Shown: positions 43,932-53,026, counted from the stretch's first letter. The stretch is DNA of 64,000 nucleotides from Novosphingobium clariflavum (GCF_026420865.1 NZ_JAPCWC010000019.1:1-64000), one strand, 5' to 3'. Notes: a model not told the origin generated them from the letters alone. Made by a program: numbers and translations.

Positions 43932-46078
43932 CAGGCTACGGCTTTCAGGCTCGGATCGTAGGCGGCAGGCACCGCGACACGCACGACGAACCCGTCGCCG
44001 GAATGGGCGAAGCTGACGTCGCCGCCGTGGGCGCGGGCGATCGAACGGCACACGGCCAGGCCGAGGCCGGAGCCTTTCTGGCCCGATTTACGCGCGGAAT
44101 CGGTCCGATAGAACGGTTCGAAGGCGCGGTCGTATTCCTCTTCGGGGATACCGGGGCCGGTATCGACGATCTCGGCTACGGCCTCGCCTTCATTCAGGCT
44201 CACGCGCACGCGGGCGCGTTCGCCGTACTTGATCGCGTTCTCGAGCAGGTTGTCGAGCAGGCGGCGAATGCCGACCGGATCGACGTCGACCGGGATATGG
44301 GTATTGTGTTCGATGGTGACGTCGCCGCCGACCAACTGTGCATCGGCGACGCTGCTTGAGATCAGTTCGGCAAAGTCGGTGCGTTCGCGCGCGCCCGGTG
44401 TCGAGGCATCGCGGATGAAGCCGATGACCTGGCTGATCATCGCTTCCATCTCGGTCACTTCCTTGAGCAGCCCGTCGCGTTGCTCATCCGGCACGTCCTC
44501 GATGCGGAAGCGCAGCCGGGTGAGCGGGGTGCGCAAGTCGTGGCTGATCGCACCGACCATGGCGGTACGGTCGTCCACGAAGGCGCGCAGGCGATTGCGC
44601 ATCTGGTTGAAGGCATTGGCGGCGCGGCCGATTTCGGCAGGGCCCGACAGCGGCAGGATCGTTGCCGAAGGGTCACGGCCGAGCAGTTCGGCAGCGCGCG
44701 CGAAATCACGCAGCGGCAGGACGATGCGACGGGCGAACAGCCATGCGAGCGGGCTGACGATGGCGAGGCTGAGTGCGAACCACAGCATCACGCGCTTCTG
44801 CCAGGCGTTGGGGAAGGGCTCGGCACGCGGAGCGACCGCGACCCACTGGCCATCGGGACGGCGCAGCGCGGCCACGAAGTCACCCTCGATGAAGGGGGGC
44901 GAAGTGAGGTCGAACAGGGTGCCGGCGGCATGGCGGAACGGGATCGGCTGGGGCGTTCCGGGCACTGCCGGTGCGGGCTGGTCGGCGCGGGGCGTCGTCG
45001 GCGCCTGAAGGGTTTCGCGGGCAAACGGCGAGGGTGCCGCCACCGGGATTACCGGGACGGGCGTGCGCGGCGCGTCGCTGAGCGCGCGAGGTGTGGCTGT
45101 TGCGGTCGTTGCCGGCTCGGAGCTCGCCTGTGTGGTCCGGGGCAGTTCGCCTATGCCGGGCAGCACTGGCACCTGGCCACCGATGCGGCCAATGCCGCCG
45201 GTGCCGATGCCGCCAATGCCGTGATTGCCGATGCCGCCGAAACCGCCTGGACGGACGCCTTCCTGACCGATGCCCTGGCCTTGCCCGTTTCCGGGGAAGT
45301 TGCCGACAGGAGCGGCGCCACTGCCGGAACTACCGCCATTGGTTCCGCCCGGCACGCCCGGGCTCCCACCGGGCGAGCCGGCCGGTGTTCCGCCAGCCTG
45401 GCTGGGCGCGGGTTGGCCGGACGGCCTTTCGCCGCCGATTTGCCCACCGGGGGCATGGTTGCCCGGGAGCCTGCCGCTCGGCAGGCGCCCGCCGGGCAAC
45501 TGGGCGCCGGGCATTTGACCGCCGGGACGGCCGCCGGGGAACTGTCCTCCGGGGAAATGCCCCCCGGGCATGCCGGCCGGGCCAGGCATGCCGCCGGCCG
45601 GCGGGCCGCCCGGGATCGATTGGGCGTCGGCCTTGCCCACCAGCATCGTCGACAGCGCCGAAGGTGAGGCGGGATTGTCACGGATGGCCAGCGGCGAGCG
45701 GGACTTGGCAGGGACGGCGACCCCGCCCACCGGCAACTGGGTGTAGAAGGCGAGAACCACGTCTTCACTGCGCCGGTTGAGCCGGTTCGCCAATGCCTCG
45801 CGCGAGGATTCGGATACCAGCCAGCCCTGTCCGCTGACGTCCGGCGGGCCGATCATCGTCTTGCGCTCGAGGCGATCGAGCACCTCGCCATCGGCGTCGC
45901 TGCCACGTAGAGCATGGGCAACGTCGTCGATGTTCCAGCGTGCGGTCGGACTGGGCGGAAGGATCACCGTCAGGCCCAGAGTCACGAACTGGGCGCCGAT
46001 CAGCGCACAGACGAGAATGGCGATCATCTGGATCGCCAACGGAAGGCCGATTCGGTTGGTGAGGCGTGGCAGCGTCAT
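43931..46078 (-). CDS. Sensor histidine kinase with a Gly/Pro-rich collagen-like sensor insertion
   Basis: A 715-residue EnvZ-like kinase. TM1 is near residues 14-40, TM2 near 430-450 and HAMP 450-503. The HisKA motif VGAISHDLRTPLTRL has phosphoacceptor His513, followed by the N-box DNLLENAIKYGE, G1 DTGPGIP and G2 GSGLGLAVC. Between the membrane helices lies a periplasmic region with a roughly 160-residue insertion (155-312) rich in Gly and Pro, made of PGG-x-PGG and IGG-type repeats, followed by a Pro/Thr/Ala-rich linker to 380. This far exceeds usual EnvZ periplasmic domains. AAAGG precedes ATG 46078. The divergent OmpR-type regulator at 46801 is the likely partner. Confidence 0.9.
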   Translation of the reverse strand: MTLPRLTNRIGLPLAIQMIAILVCALIGAQFVTLGLTVILPPSPTARWNIDDVAHALRGSDADGEVLDRLERKTMIGPPDVSGQGWLVSESSREALANRLNRRSEDVVLAFYTQLPVGGVAVPAKSRSPLAIRDNPASPSALSTMLVGKADAQSIPGGPPAGGMPGPAGMPGGHFPGGQFPGGRPGGQMPGAQLPGGRLPSGRLPGNHAPGGQIGGERPSGQPAPSQAGGTPAGSPGGSPGVPGGTNGGSSGSGAAPVGNFPGNGQGQGIGQEGVRPGGFGGIGNHGIGGIGTGGIGRIGGQVPVLPGIGELPRTTQASSEPATTATATPRALSDAPRTPVPVIPVAAPSPFARETLQAPTTPRADQPAPAVPGTPQPIPFRHAAGTLFDLTSPPFIEGDFVAALRRPDGQWVAVAPRAEPFPNAWQKRVMLWFALSLAIVSPLAWLFARRIVLPLRDFARAAELLGRDPSATILPLSGPAEIGRAANAFNQMRNRLRAFVDDRTAMVGAISHDLRTPLTRLRFRIEDVPDEQRDGLLKEVTEMEAMISQVIGFIRDASTPGARERTDFAELISSSVADAQLVGGDVTIEHNTHIPVDVDPVGIRRLLDNLLENAIKYGERARVRVSLNEGEAVAEIVDTGPGIPEEEYDRAFEPFYRTDSARKSGQKGSGLGLAVCRSIARAHGGDVSFAHSGDGFVVRVAVPAAYDPSLKAVA

Positions 46079-46166
46079 GGCTGCGCCTTTGCCACGGATT
46101 GGCTGCGAATTCGAGCCGAAGCCATATCATCGCTGGCTGCGTCATTGCGGGCTGGCGATGCAAGTT

Positions 46167-46216
46167 GCGGAGCGGGCTCGAAAGAGAGGGACACGTCCCT
46201 TTCGAACCCGCTCCGC
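46167..46216. terminator. 50-base GC-rich inverted repeat upstream of the kinase gene
   Basis: GCGGAGCGGG...TCGAAA pairs with TTTCGA...CCCGCTCCGC, with an inner AGGGAC/GTCCCT. No T run follows. It lies about 90 bases before the kinase ATG, so it could be a leader hairpin, a bidirectional terminator or a regulator site. Confidence 0.4.
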
Positions 46217-46719
46217 GTCCCCGCCCAGCGGCATGAAGCCGCGTGGCGGAGACGGTCACCCCGGGTCCATTCCAGCAATCGTGTCCCCTGATCCGAGGCT
46301 GGAAGGCAATACTGTGCGCCCCGGTCCGATCGGCAGGCGCGCGGACCAAGGCTGGCTTGCGGAGGCGCGTAGCACTGCGATGTTACATTTCGCGGACCGT
46401 CCACCGTGCTTCCCCCATGCAGCAATGAAGATGAACCGAGCGTGTGCGATATGGCTCGGAAAAATCCGGGACCACCGACGGGCAGGGCGGGTGCGACTAC
46501 GTGACCTGCGGCGTCGGTGGCCCCGGCACCGTCCGGCGCCTTGGCGGTAGCGTGACGGACGGCGTTGCCGGTTGCCCAAAAGGCAGGCTGGTGGCGTTCG
46601 GGGGCGGCGGGGGATGCCGGTAACCCGAGGCCGCCTGCCCCGAGGGCCAGGACCTGGCGAACTGGATAGTTCATGGGGGACTAGGTCGCCGCTGGAGTTT
46701 GCCCGGCGATTTCGCTGTG

Positions 46720-46746
46720 GTTGCAGTCATGTTGCAGCATGTTGCA
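46720..46746. promoter_or_regulatory. Triple GTTGCA direct repeat upstream of the response regulator gene
   Basis: GTTGCA occurs at 46720, 46731 and 46741, spaced 11 and 10 bases, so all are on the same helix face. OmpR/PhoB-family regulators bind such 10-11 base direct repeats. Position 55-80 bases upstream of the ATG suggests autoregulation. The sequence also resembles the TGCAAC boxes upstream of the phasin gene. Confidence 0.55.
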
Positions 46747-46800
46747 ATTTGCCGGTCCGGCTGAAATGCGGCTGGAACACGGGGTTTCTATTGCGGTGCA

Positions 46801-47616
46801 ATGATCCTAGAACAACCCTCGATGGACCTGCAGACCCGCATTCTCATCGTCGATGACGATGAAGGCATTCGTTCGCTGATCGGCGAGTTTCTCGGCAAGC
46901 ATGGATATGCAACCGAAACGGCGGCCGATCCCGAAGCCATGCGCGCCTTGCTCGCTCAGGAGCGCTTTGACCTGATCGTGCTCGACGTGATGATGCCGCG
47001 CGAGGATGGACTGACCGCCTTGCGCCAGCTCGGCCCTGATGCACCGCCTGTTATCATGCTTTCGGCGGTGGGCAGTGATGTGGATCGTATCGTCGGGCTC
47101 GAGATGGGCGCGGACGATTATCTGGCCAAGCCGTGCAACCCCAGGGAACTTCTTGCGCGCATTCGCACTGTGCTGCGCCGCCGCGCCCCGGTTCAGGGGG
47201 CTTCGGCTCCCGTACTCACCATCGTGTCCGACCGCAGCGAATTTGCCCCGGTCGCCGAAGACGTGAATTCCGGAGAAGTCTTGCGGTTCGCCGGCTGGCG
47301 CATGGATCTGGGCCTGCGCCTGCTGTTTGATCCGACCGGCAAGCTCATTTCCCTTTCTGATGGCGAATTCCGCCTGCTGCGGGCGTTTGCCGAGCATCCG
47401 CGCCGGGTTCTGACCCGTGATCAATTGCTCGACTGGTCGCGCGGCGAGGACAGCGAGCTTTACGACCGGGCGATCGATGTCCAGCTCTCGCGCCTGCGTC
47501 GCAAGCTCGCCGATGGCGACGGCGGCGGCGACATCATTCGCACCGTGCGCAACGAAGGGTATCTGTTCGTCCCTTCCGTGATTCCTGCTGTCGTGCCCGG
47601 AGGGAATGGGCAGTAG
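46801..47616 (+). CDS. OmpR family response regulator
   Basis: A 271-residue regulator. The receiver (about residues 12-125) keeps the acidic start VDDDEG, phosphoacceptor Asp62 in VLDVMMPRED, Ser in MLSAVG and Lys in YLAKPCNP. The winged-helix domain (about 165-262) has SDGEFRLLRAFAEHP, LSRLRRKLAD and VRNEGYLFVP. It is probably phosphorylated by the divergent kinase. An inserted linker of about 45 residues separates the two domains. Start ATG 46801; ATG 46822 is an alternative. Confidence 0.92.
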   Translation: MILEQPSMDLQTRILIVDDDEGIRSLIGEFLGKHGYATETAADPEAMRALLAQERFDLIVLDVMMPREDGLTALRQLGPDAPPVIMLSAVGSDVDRIVGLEMGADDYLAKPCNPRELLARIRTVLRRRAPVQGASAPVLTIVSDRSEFAPVAEDVNSGEVLRFAGWRMDLGLRLLFDPTGKLISLSDGEFRLLRAFAEHPRRVLTRDQLLDWSRGEDSELYDRAIDVQLSRLRRKLADGDGGGDIIRTVRNEGYLFVPSVIPAVVPGGNGQ

Positions 47617-47752
47617 GCCGAAATATTTGGTTATACTGTTGAAATTCTTGTGAAATCTTGCCGCAAAGGCCGGCTTCCAGTCCTGCTCCTGAGTGTCCCG
47701 TGGCCCGACCCAATCCGGTCGGGGCGGTGCGAACGCGAGGGAGATTGTCTTG

Positions 47753-48718
47753 GTGCATCACGGACAGGGGCCGGAAGGCCGGGAGCAGGGCGTTGACGAT
47801 CATGACCGCGGACTGGTTCACGATCTCGGCGTAATTCGCGAAAGGCTGATGGGACGGCGACGCGCGCTGGCGTTCCTGGCAAGCGCCGGTACGGCAGTGA
47901 CGGTGGCGGCCTGCGGCGGCGACGATTCATCGGGTTCGAGCTCCGGGTCTTCGAGCTCCACTTCATCGACAACGTCGACCTCCTCGTCGTCAGGCTCCAC
48001 CACCGGCAGTTCGACGAGCAGCACTTCGTCGACCTCAGGCGATACCTCGTCCTCCTGTGTCGCCGACGCCTCCGAAACCAATGGGCCCTATCCGGCCGAT
48101 GGCACCAACTCTTCGAGCGGCTCGACCTCGAACGTCCTGACCGTCAGCGGTGTCGAGCGCTCCGACATCCGCTCCAGCTTCATCAATTCGACCACGACGG
48201 CGACCGGCGTGCAGCTCGACATCACGCTGCAGCTGGTCGACGTCAACAACGGCTGCTCGGCCATCGAAGGGGCGGCCATCTACATCTGGCACTGCGATGC
48301 CTATGGCCGCTATTCGCTCTATTCGAGCGGTATAACCACCGAAAGCTACCTTCGCGGCGTGCAGATCACCGACAGCGAGGGCAAGGTCACGTTCACGACG
48401 ATCTACCCCGGGTGCTATTCGGGCCGCTGGCCGCACATCCACTTCGAGATCTTCACCGACGGGCTTGCCAGCACCAGCACCGGCCGGACTGCGAGCCTGA
48501 TCTCGCAGCTGGCGATGCCCGCAGCGGTCAACACCGCGATCTATTCGGGCGATACGCGCTACACCTCGAGCATCGCCAACTACAACGCGATCTCGCTCTC
48601 GTCCGATAACGTGTTCGGCGACAACACCTCGGCGCAGCTCTCCCAGATGACCCCGAGCCTCACCGGCAGCGTATCGGCCGGATACACCGGCAGCGCGCTG
48701 ATCGGCATCGCCACCTGA
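47753..48718 (+). CDS. Lipoprotein-anchored intradiol ring-cleavage dioxygenase-like protein
   Basis: A 321-residue protein starting at GTG 47753 (AGGGAGA 9 bases upstream). A leader DDHDRGLVHDLGV precedes the Tat-like GRRRALAFLASAG signal and lipobox VTVAAC. A Ser/Thr/Gly-only spacer of about 45 residues follows. The catalytic domain has GPYPADG, YIWHCDAYGRYS (Tyr ligand) and YPGCYSGRWPHIHFEIF (Tyr and two His ligands), so the Fe(III) site is complete. Intradiol enzymes cleave catechol rings; this type is exported, and the substrate could be extracellular aromatic or catechol compounds. An autotransporter gene follows after 50 bases. Confidence 0.82.
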   Translation: MHHGQGPEGREQGVDDHDRGLVHDLGVIRERLMGRRRALAFLASAGTAVTVAACGGDDSSGSSSGSSSSTSSTTSTSSSSGSTTGSSTSSTSSTSGDTSSSCVADASETNGPYPADGTNSSSGSTSNVLTVSGVERSDIRSSFINSTTTATGVQLDITLQLVDVNNGCSAIEGAAIYIWHCDAYGRYSLYSSGITTESYLRGVQITDSEGKVTFTTIYPGCYSGRWPHIHFEIFTDGLASTSTGRTASLISQLAMPAAVNTAIYSGDTRYTSSIANYNAISLSSDNVFGDNTSAQLSQMTPSLTGSVSAGYTGSALIGIAT

Positions 48719-48768
48719 GCCTGTTTCCAGACCTTCCGATCCTTTCCAGCAAGAGTGCGATAGACGCT

Positions 48769-51700
48769 ATGAATTCGCTTCATTCCTCGACCAGCCTCGG
48801 GGCGCTGGTCCTGGCGCTTGTCGCCAGCCCGACCCTGGCTGCCACCACCGTCAAGACCGATACGACCACCGCGCAGGTGACCTCGACCGCAGGGGACGTC
48901 ACTGTCACCGATGCCGGTACGATCACGCTGTCGAGCGGCAGTGCCATTACCGTCGACAGCAACAATGCCGTGGACGTCGAAGGCGGCCTCGCGCTGGGAG
49001 GGGCCGACGGCGCGACCGGGATCGCCGTCAATGCCGGCACCACCTCGACCGTGACCGTGGGCGAGGACGCGACGATCGCGGTGAAGGAAAGTTTCGTCCC
49101 GGACGACGACAACAGCGACGGCTACGCGGACGGTTCTATCGCATCGGCCAGCAACCGCTACGGCATCCACGTCTTGTCGGGGGCAACGACCAGCGGCTCC
49201 ATCAGCAATGCCGGGGTGATCACGGTCGAAGGGTTGAACTCGGGCGGCATCGTCGTCGATTCGGACTATGTCGGCGACATCACCAATACCGGGACGATCA
49301 AGGTCCTCGGTGACAATTCGGTCGGCATCTCCACCCAGGCGGTCGACGGCGACATCACGCTCGACGGCACCGTCACCGTGGTGGGGGCAGGCGCGCAGGA
49401 CCTGGTCGTCAATGGCGATGTCTCGGGCTCGGTGATCATCGAGGGCGCCGTTTCCCAGGCCACGTCCTTCACCGATGACGACGGCGACACCCTCGTGCTG
49501 TCCCGCGCCGCGCTGCGAACGGGCGCGGCTGCGGTGGAGATCAACGGCAACGTGGCCGGCGGCATCTACGTGACCGCACCCGATCCCGACGATGATGACG
49601 ATGACACGGGCACCGGCTCGATCACGTCCTACGGCACGTCGCCCGCGATCCAGATCGGCGGTACCAGCGACATCACGATCGGCGGGGTTTCCAGCAATTC
49701 GGGTACGTATTCGCTGGCGATCGACGGGACCGTAAGCGCCAATTCCTACTACTCGAAGACGAATGCCTTCGGCGTCGTCATCGGCGGGCAGGGCGGCAAC
49801 GTCACTTTCACGGACGGCATCGGCGTGACCGGCACCTTGAGCGCGACCACGTACGATTCGGAGGCCACGGCGCTGCTCATCAACGAGGGCAGTTCGGTCA
49901 CCAGCCTGTACAACTCGGGCACGATCGCTGCCGTGATCTCCTCTCCCGGCGAAGGCGTCGCGACCGCGATCCAGGACTTGTCCGGCACGCTGACGACGAT
50001 CAACAACACCGGCTACATCTCGGCCACCGGATCGAGCACCGACACGCTGACCGCCCTCGATCTGTCCGCCAACACCACTGGCGTGACGATCAATCAGTAC
50101 CTCAACGATGACGATGCCGAGACCAGCGCCGAATATCTCGAGGACAACGACACCGATACCGACCCGACGGTCTATGCCAGCATCAAGGGCAACATCCTTC
50201 TGGGCTCGGGCAACGACACGCTGAACGCCTCGACCGGCACGATCGTCGGCGATACCTATTTCGGCGCGGGTGACGACACTCTCACCTTGTCGGGCAATGC
50301 CGCCTATACCGGCGACGTCTATTTCGGCAGCGGCGCGGCCACGGCTTCGCTGTCCGGCACGTCGACCTTCACCGGCAACATGGATTTTGCCGGCGAGACC
50401 GGCACGCTGACGCTGTCGGATTCGTCGGTCTACTCGGGCACCTTCTCGGATGCCGCCAACCTCGCCGTCACCGTCAACAGCGGTGCGACACTGACCTCCG
50501 ACGATACTGATACCAGCAGCTTCGGCACGCTGACGGTGGCGTCCGGCGGATCGCTCGGCGTCTATGTGGAGGACGGCAAGAGTTCGCTCTTCACCGTCAC
50601 CAATGCCACGCTGGAAGACGGCGCAAAGGTGACCGCGACGGTGTCCGATCTCGGCACCGCCGAGGGAACCTACACGGTGCTGACCGCCGACAACCTGAAC
50701 GTGGAAGGTTCGCTTGATTCGACCGACACCGACCTGCCGTTCATCTACAACGGCGATGTCACCAGCGACGCCAACAACATCTACCTGACCATCGAGCGCA
50801 AGACGACCGACGAACTCGGCCTCACCAAGAGCGAGGCATCGGGCTGGAACGCGATCTACGCCACCGCGCAGAACGACGACGAGATCACCGAAAGCCTGCT
50901 GCAGGTGGAGGATTCGGCGACCCTGCAGAAGCAGGTCTCGGCGCTGCTGCCCGACCACGCTGGCGGGATCTTCGACGCCGTCACCACGGCCGACCGTCTT
51001 GTCGCCCGCCACCTTTCCGACGAGACGACGATGTTCGATATCTCAGACGTCGGTGGCTGGCTGGAGCCGCTCTACTGGCGCAACAGCAAGGATGCGGGCA
51101 GTACTGCCGGCTACAAGAGCAGCGGCTGGGGCATCTCGGCCGGGTTCGAGCGCCATATCGGCATCGGCTATGTCGGCGTGTCCTATGCCTGGCTTCAGGG
51201 CAACGTGAAGGACAACGGCGGCACCGGCAATCTCGACGTCGGCCAGCATGATTTCGGCGTGTTCTGGCGCACCGCCTCGGGCCCGCTGATGGCTTGGGCA
51301 CGTCTTGGGGCCTCGCGCATCTCGATCGATTCGACGCGCACCTATACTGGCACCATCGACGATACCGATTTCACCTATGATGCCGACGGCAAGTGGAATG
51401 GCTGGCTGCTCTCCGGCCTCGCCGGGGCTTCGTACAAGTTCCAGATGTCGCGCCGCCTGTTCCTCAAGCCCAAGCTGGAACTGGAGCAGTACTGGCTGAA
51501 GGAAAATGGCTACAGCGAAACCGCCGACAGCGATGCCATGGCGCTGACCGTCGCGAGCCGGACCAGCAAGGAGACCACTGTCACGCCGACGCTGACCGCC
51601 TCGTACTCGCTGGGTTCGATCTCGCCCGACTGGCACCCGCTGACCTTCCAGTTCGAGGCTGGACGCCGCGAGATCCTGGCCGGCAACCTCGGCAGCACGA

Positions 51701-51903
51701 CCGCCTATTTCAACGGCGGCGACAGCTACGATGCGGGTGAGAGCTTCACGATCACGCCGGAAAGCCTCAAGGGCGCATGGATCGGCGAAGCGGCGGTGCT
51801 GGCGGGCGGCTACGACTTCACGTGGAAGATCGCGGCCCGGACCGAGCAGTCGAGCACCAATACCTCCTACTCGCTGCGTGCTTCGCTGAGCGTCGCGTTC
51901 TGA
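48769..51903 (+). CDS. Autotransporter outer membrane beta-barrel protein
   Basis: A 1044-residue type V secretion protein: signal peptide (SLGALVLALVASPTLA), a long Thr/Ser/Gly/Asp-rich passenger (about 25-740) with beta-helix-like repeats (VNSGATLTSDDTDTS, SGSISNAGVITVEG) and an Asp run DDDDDDTGTG, and a C-terminal 12-strand barrel from about 765 ending SLRASLSVAF with terminal Phe. The passenger may act in adhesion or biofilm formation. It lacks a visible protease motif. Short distance to the dioxygenase gene suggests cotranscription. A strong terminator follows. Confidence 0.9.
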   Translation: MNSLHSSTSLGALVLALVASPTLAATTVKTDTTTAQVTSTAGDVTVTDAGTITLSSGSAITVDSNNAVDVEGGLALGGADGATGIAVNAGTTSTVTVGEDATIAVKESFVPDDDNSDGYADGSIASASNRYGIHVLSGATTSGSISNAGVITVEGLNSGGIVVDSDYVGDITNTGTIKVLGDNSVGISTQAVDGDITLDGTVTVVGAGAQDLVVNGDVSGSVIIEGAVSQATSFTDDDGDTLVLSRAALRTGAAAVEINGNVAGGIYVTAPDPDDDDDDTGTGSITSYGTSPAIQIGGTSDITIGGVSSNSGTYSLAIDGTVSANSYYSKTNAFGVVIGGQGGNVTFTDGIGVTGTLSATTYDSEATALLINEGSSVTSLYNSGTIAAVISSPGEGVATAIQDLSGTLTTINNTGYISATGSSTDTLTALDLSANTTGVTINQYLNDDDAETSAEYLEDNDTDTDPTVYASIKGNILLGSGNDTLNASTGTIVGDTYFGAGDDTLTLSGNAAYTGDVYFGSGAATASLSGTSTFTGNMDFAGETGTLTLSDSSVYSGTFSDAANLAVTVNSGATLTSDDTDTSSFGTLTVASGGSLGVYVEDGKSSLFTVTNATLEDGAKVTATVSDLGTAEGTYTVLTADNLNVEGSLDSTDTDLPFIYNGDVTSDANNIYLTIERKTTDELGLTKSEASGWNAIYATAQNDDEITESLLQVEDSATLQKQVSALLPDHAGGIFDAVTTADRLVARHLSDETTMFDISDVGGWLEPLYWRNSKDAGSTAGYKSSGWGISAGFERHIGIGYVGVSYAWLQGNVKDNGGTGNLDVGQHDFGVFWRTASGPLMAWARLGASRISIDSTRTYTGTIDDTDFTYDADGKWNGWLLSGLAGASYKFQMSRRLFLKPKLELEQYWLKENGYSETADSDAMALTVASRTSKETTVTPTLTASYSLGSISPDWHPLTFQFEAGRREILAGNLGSTTAYFNGGDSYDAGESFTITPESLKGAWIGEAAVLAGGYDFTWKIAARTEQSSTNTSYSLRASLSVAF

Positions 51904-51951
51904 TCGCGTGCTTCGGACGGCATGGTGCCGTCCGGGGACGTTCGAACAAGA

Positions 51952-51991
51952 GAAAAGGCGTGGTCGGACTTCGGTCCCGCCACGCCTTTTC
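51952..51991. terminator. Bidirectional terminator between autotransporter and galE
   Basis: AAAAGGCGTGG and CCACGCCTTTT form an 11-bp stem with A and T runs on each side and a 16-base loop. It serves both convergent genes. Confidence 0.85.
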
Positions 51992-52015
51992 GGTTACCGG
52001 TGCGCGCGTGCCTGC

Positions 52016-53026
52016 TCAGGCCGGCTCGGCGCGGATCTCGCTCAACTTGCGCTCCCACGCGAGAGCATGCTCGACGATCGTGGGGAGGTCGGCGTAGCGC
52101 GGCTGCCAGGGCAGGGTGGCCTTGATCCGGCTGTTGTCAGAGATCAGCGCATCGGGATCGCCGGCGCGGCGGCCTTCGATGCGGCGCTCGATCTGGAGGT
52201 TGGTGACCCGGTCCACCGCGTCGAGCACGTCAAGCACGGAGAAGCCGCGGCCGTAGCCGCAATTCATCGTCAGTGACTGGGTTGGCTCGGCGATCAGGGC
52301 CTCAAGCGCCAGCACATGCGCGGCGGCAAGGTCGGAGACATGAATGTAGTCACGCACGCCGGTTCCGTCGGGCGTGTCGAAATCGGTGCCGAACACCGAG
52401 ACATGGCTGCGCTTGCCCAGCGCGGCCTCGACGGCGACCTTGATGAGATGCGTGGCGCCAGCGGTGGACTGGCCGGTGCGCGCCTGCGGATCGGCGCCGG
52501 CCACGTTGAAGTAGCGCAGTGCGCAGAAGTTGAGCGGATGGGCGCGGGAGACATCGCCCAGCATGATTTCGGTCATCAGCTTGGACATGCCGTAGGGATT
52601 GATCGGAAGCCTGGGACTGTCCTCTTGTACCGGCGAGACTTCGGGTATGCCGTAGGTCGCCGCGGTCGAGCTGAAGATGAAATGCGGCACCCCGGCCTTG
52701 ACCGCCGCTTCGATCAGGGCGCGGCTCTTGGCCGTATTGTTGTGATAATATTTCAGCGGGTTCTCGACCGATTCGGGGACAACGACCGAGCCCGCGAAAT
52801 GCATGATCGCGCGAATGCCCTGTTCGGCGAAGATCCGCGCGAGAAGGGCGCCATCCTCGATATCGCCTTCGTAGAGCGCGACACCTTCGGGCACGGCGAA
52901 GCGGAAGCCGGTGACCAGATTGTCGATGACGGTGACCGGCCAGCCGGCGTCCTTGAGTGCGAGCACCGCGTGGCTGCCGATATAACCGGCGCCACCGGTG
53001 ACGAGGACGGGAAGCTTGCTGCTCAT
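52016..53026 (-). CDS. galE: UDP-glucose 4-epimerase
   Basis: A 336-residue short-chain dehydrogenase: VLVTGGAGYIGSHAVLALKDAG (NAD-binding GxxGxxG), VIDNLVTGF, the catalytic Ser in FSSTAATYG and YGMSK (Tyr-xxx-Lys), and the GalE blocks LRYFNVAGADP and GTGVRDYIHVSDLAAAHVLAL. It converts UDP-glucose and UDP-galactose, giving sugar donors for exopolysaccharide. GGAGAAAT precedes ATG 53026. Divergent from the neighbouring epimerase. Confidence 0.93.
   Translation of the reverse strand: MSSKLPVLVTGGAGYIGSHAVLALKDAGWPVTVIDNLVTGFRFAVPEGVALYEGDIEDGALLARIFAEQGIRAIMHFAGSVVVPESVENPLKYYHNNTAKSRALIEAAVKAGVPHFIFSSTAATYGIPEVSPVQEDSPRLPINPYGMSKLMTEIMLGDVSRAHPLNFCALRYFNVAGADPQARTGQSTAGATHLIKVAVEAALGKRSHVSVFGTDFDTPDGTGVRDYIHVSDLAAAHVLALEALIAEPTQSLTMNCGYGRGFSVLDVLDAVDRVTNLQIERRIEGRRAGDPDALISDNSRIKATLPWQPRYADLPTIVEHALAWERKLSEIRAEPA

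Larger units (their letters stand above)
46079..46800. other. 722-base divergent intergenic region between kinase and response regulator
   Basis: No reliable gene is seen; a 199-codon minus frame here has no homology signal and overlaps the kinase start. It contains a large inverted repeat (46167-46216) near the kinase and a triple GTTGCA repeat (46720-46746) near the regulator. The length is unusual for this compact genome, so a small RNA or extra promoters are possible. Confidence 0.55.

Noticed and set aside
45300-45620. Possible tandem DNA repeat in the kinase gene
   Set aside because: The Gly/Pro codons give an irregular, GC-rich repetition without a fixed period. It is in frame and explained as protein sequence.
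46075-46674. 199-codon minus-strand frame between kinase and regulator
   Set aside because: No ribosome site, no domain and a composition that drifts to Arg/Pro/Ser-rich. It runs into the kinase start. A short N-terminal part could be real but cannot be supported.
48580-51012. Minus-strand frame of 810 codons across the autotransporter gene
   Set aside because: Antisense of the passenger domain. Its repeats mirror the Asp/Thr/Gly codons of the real gene.
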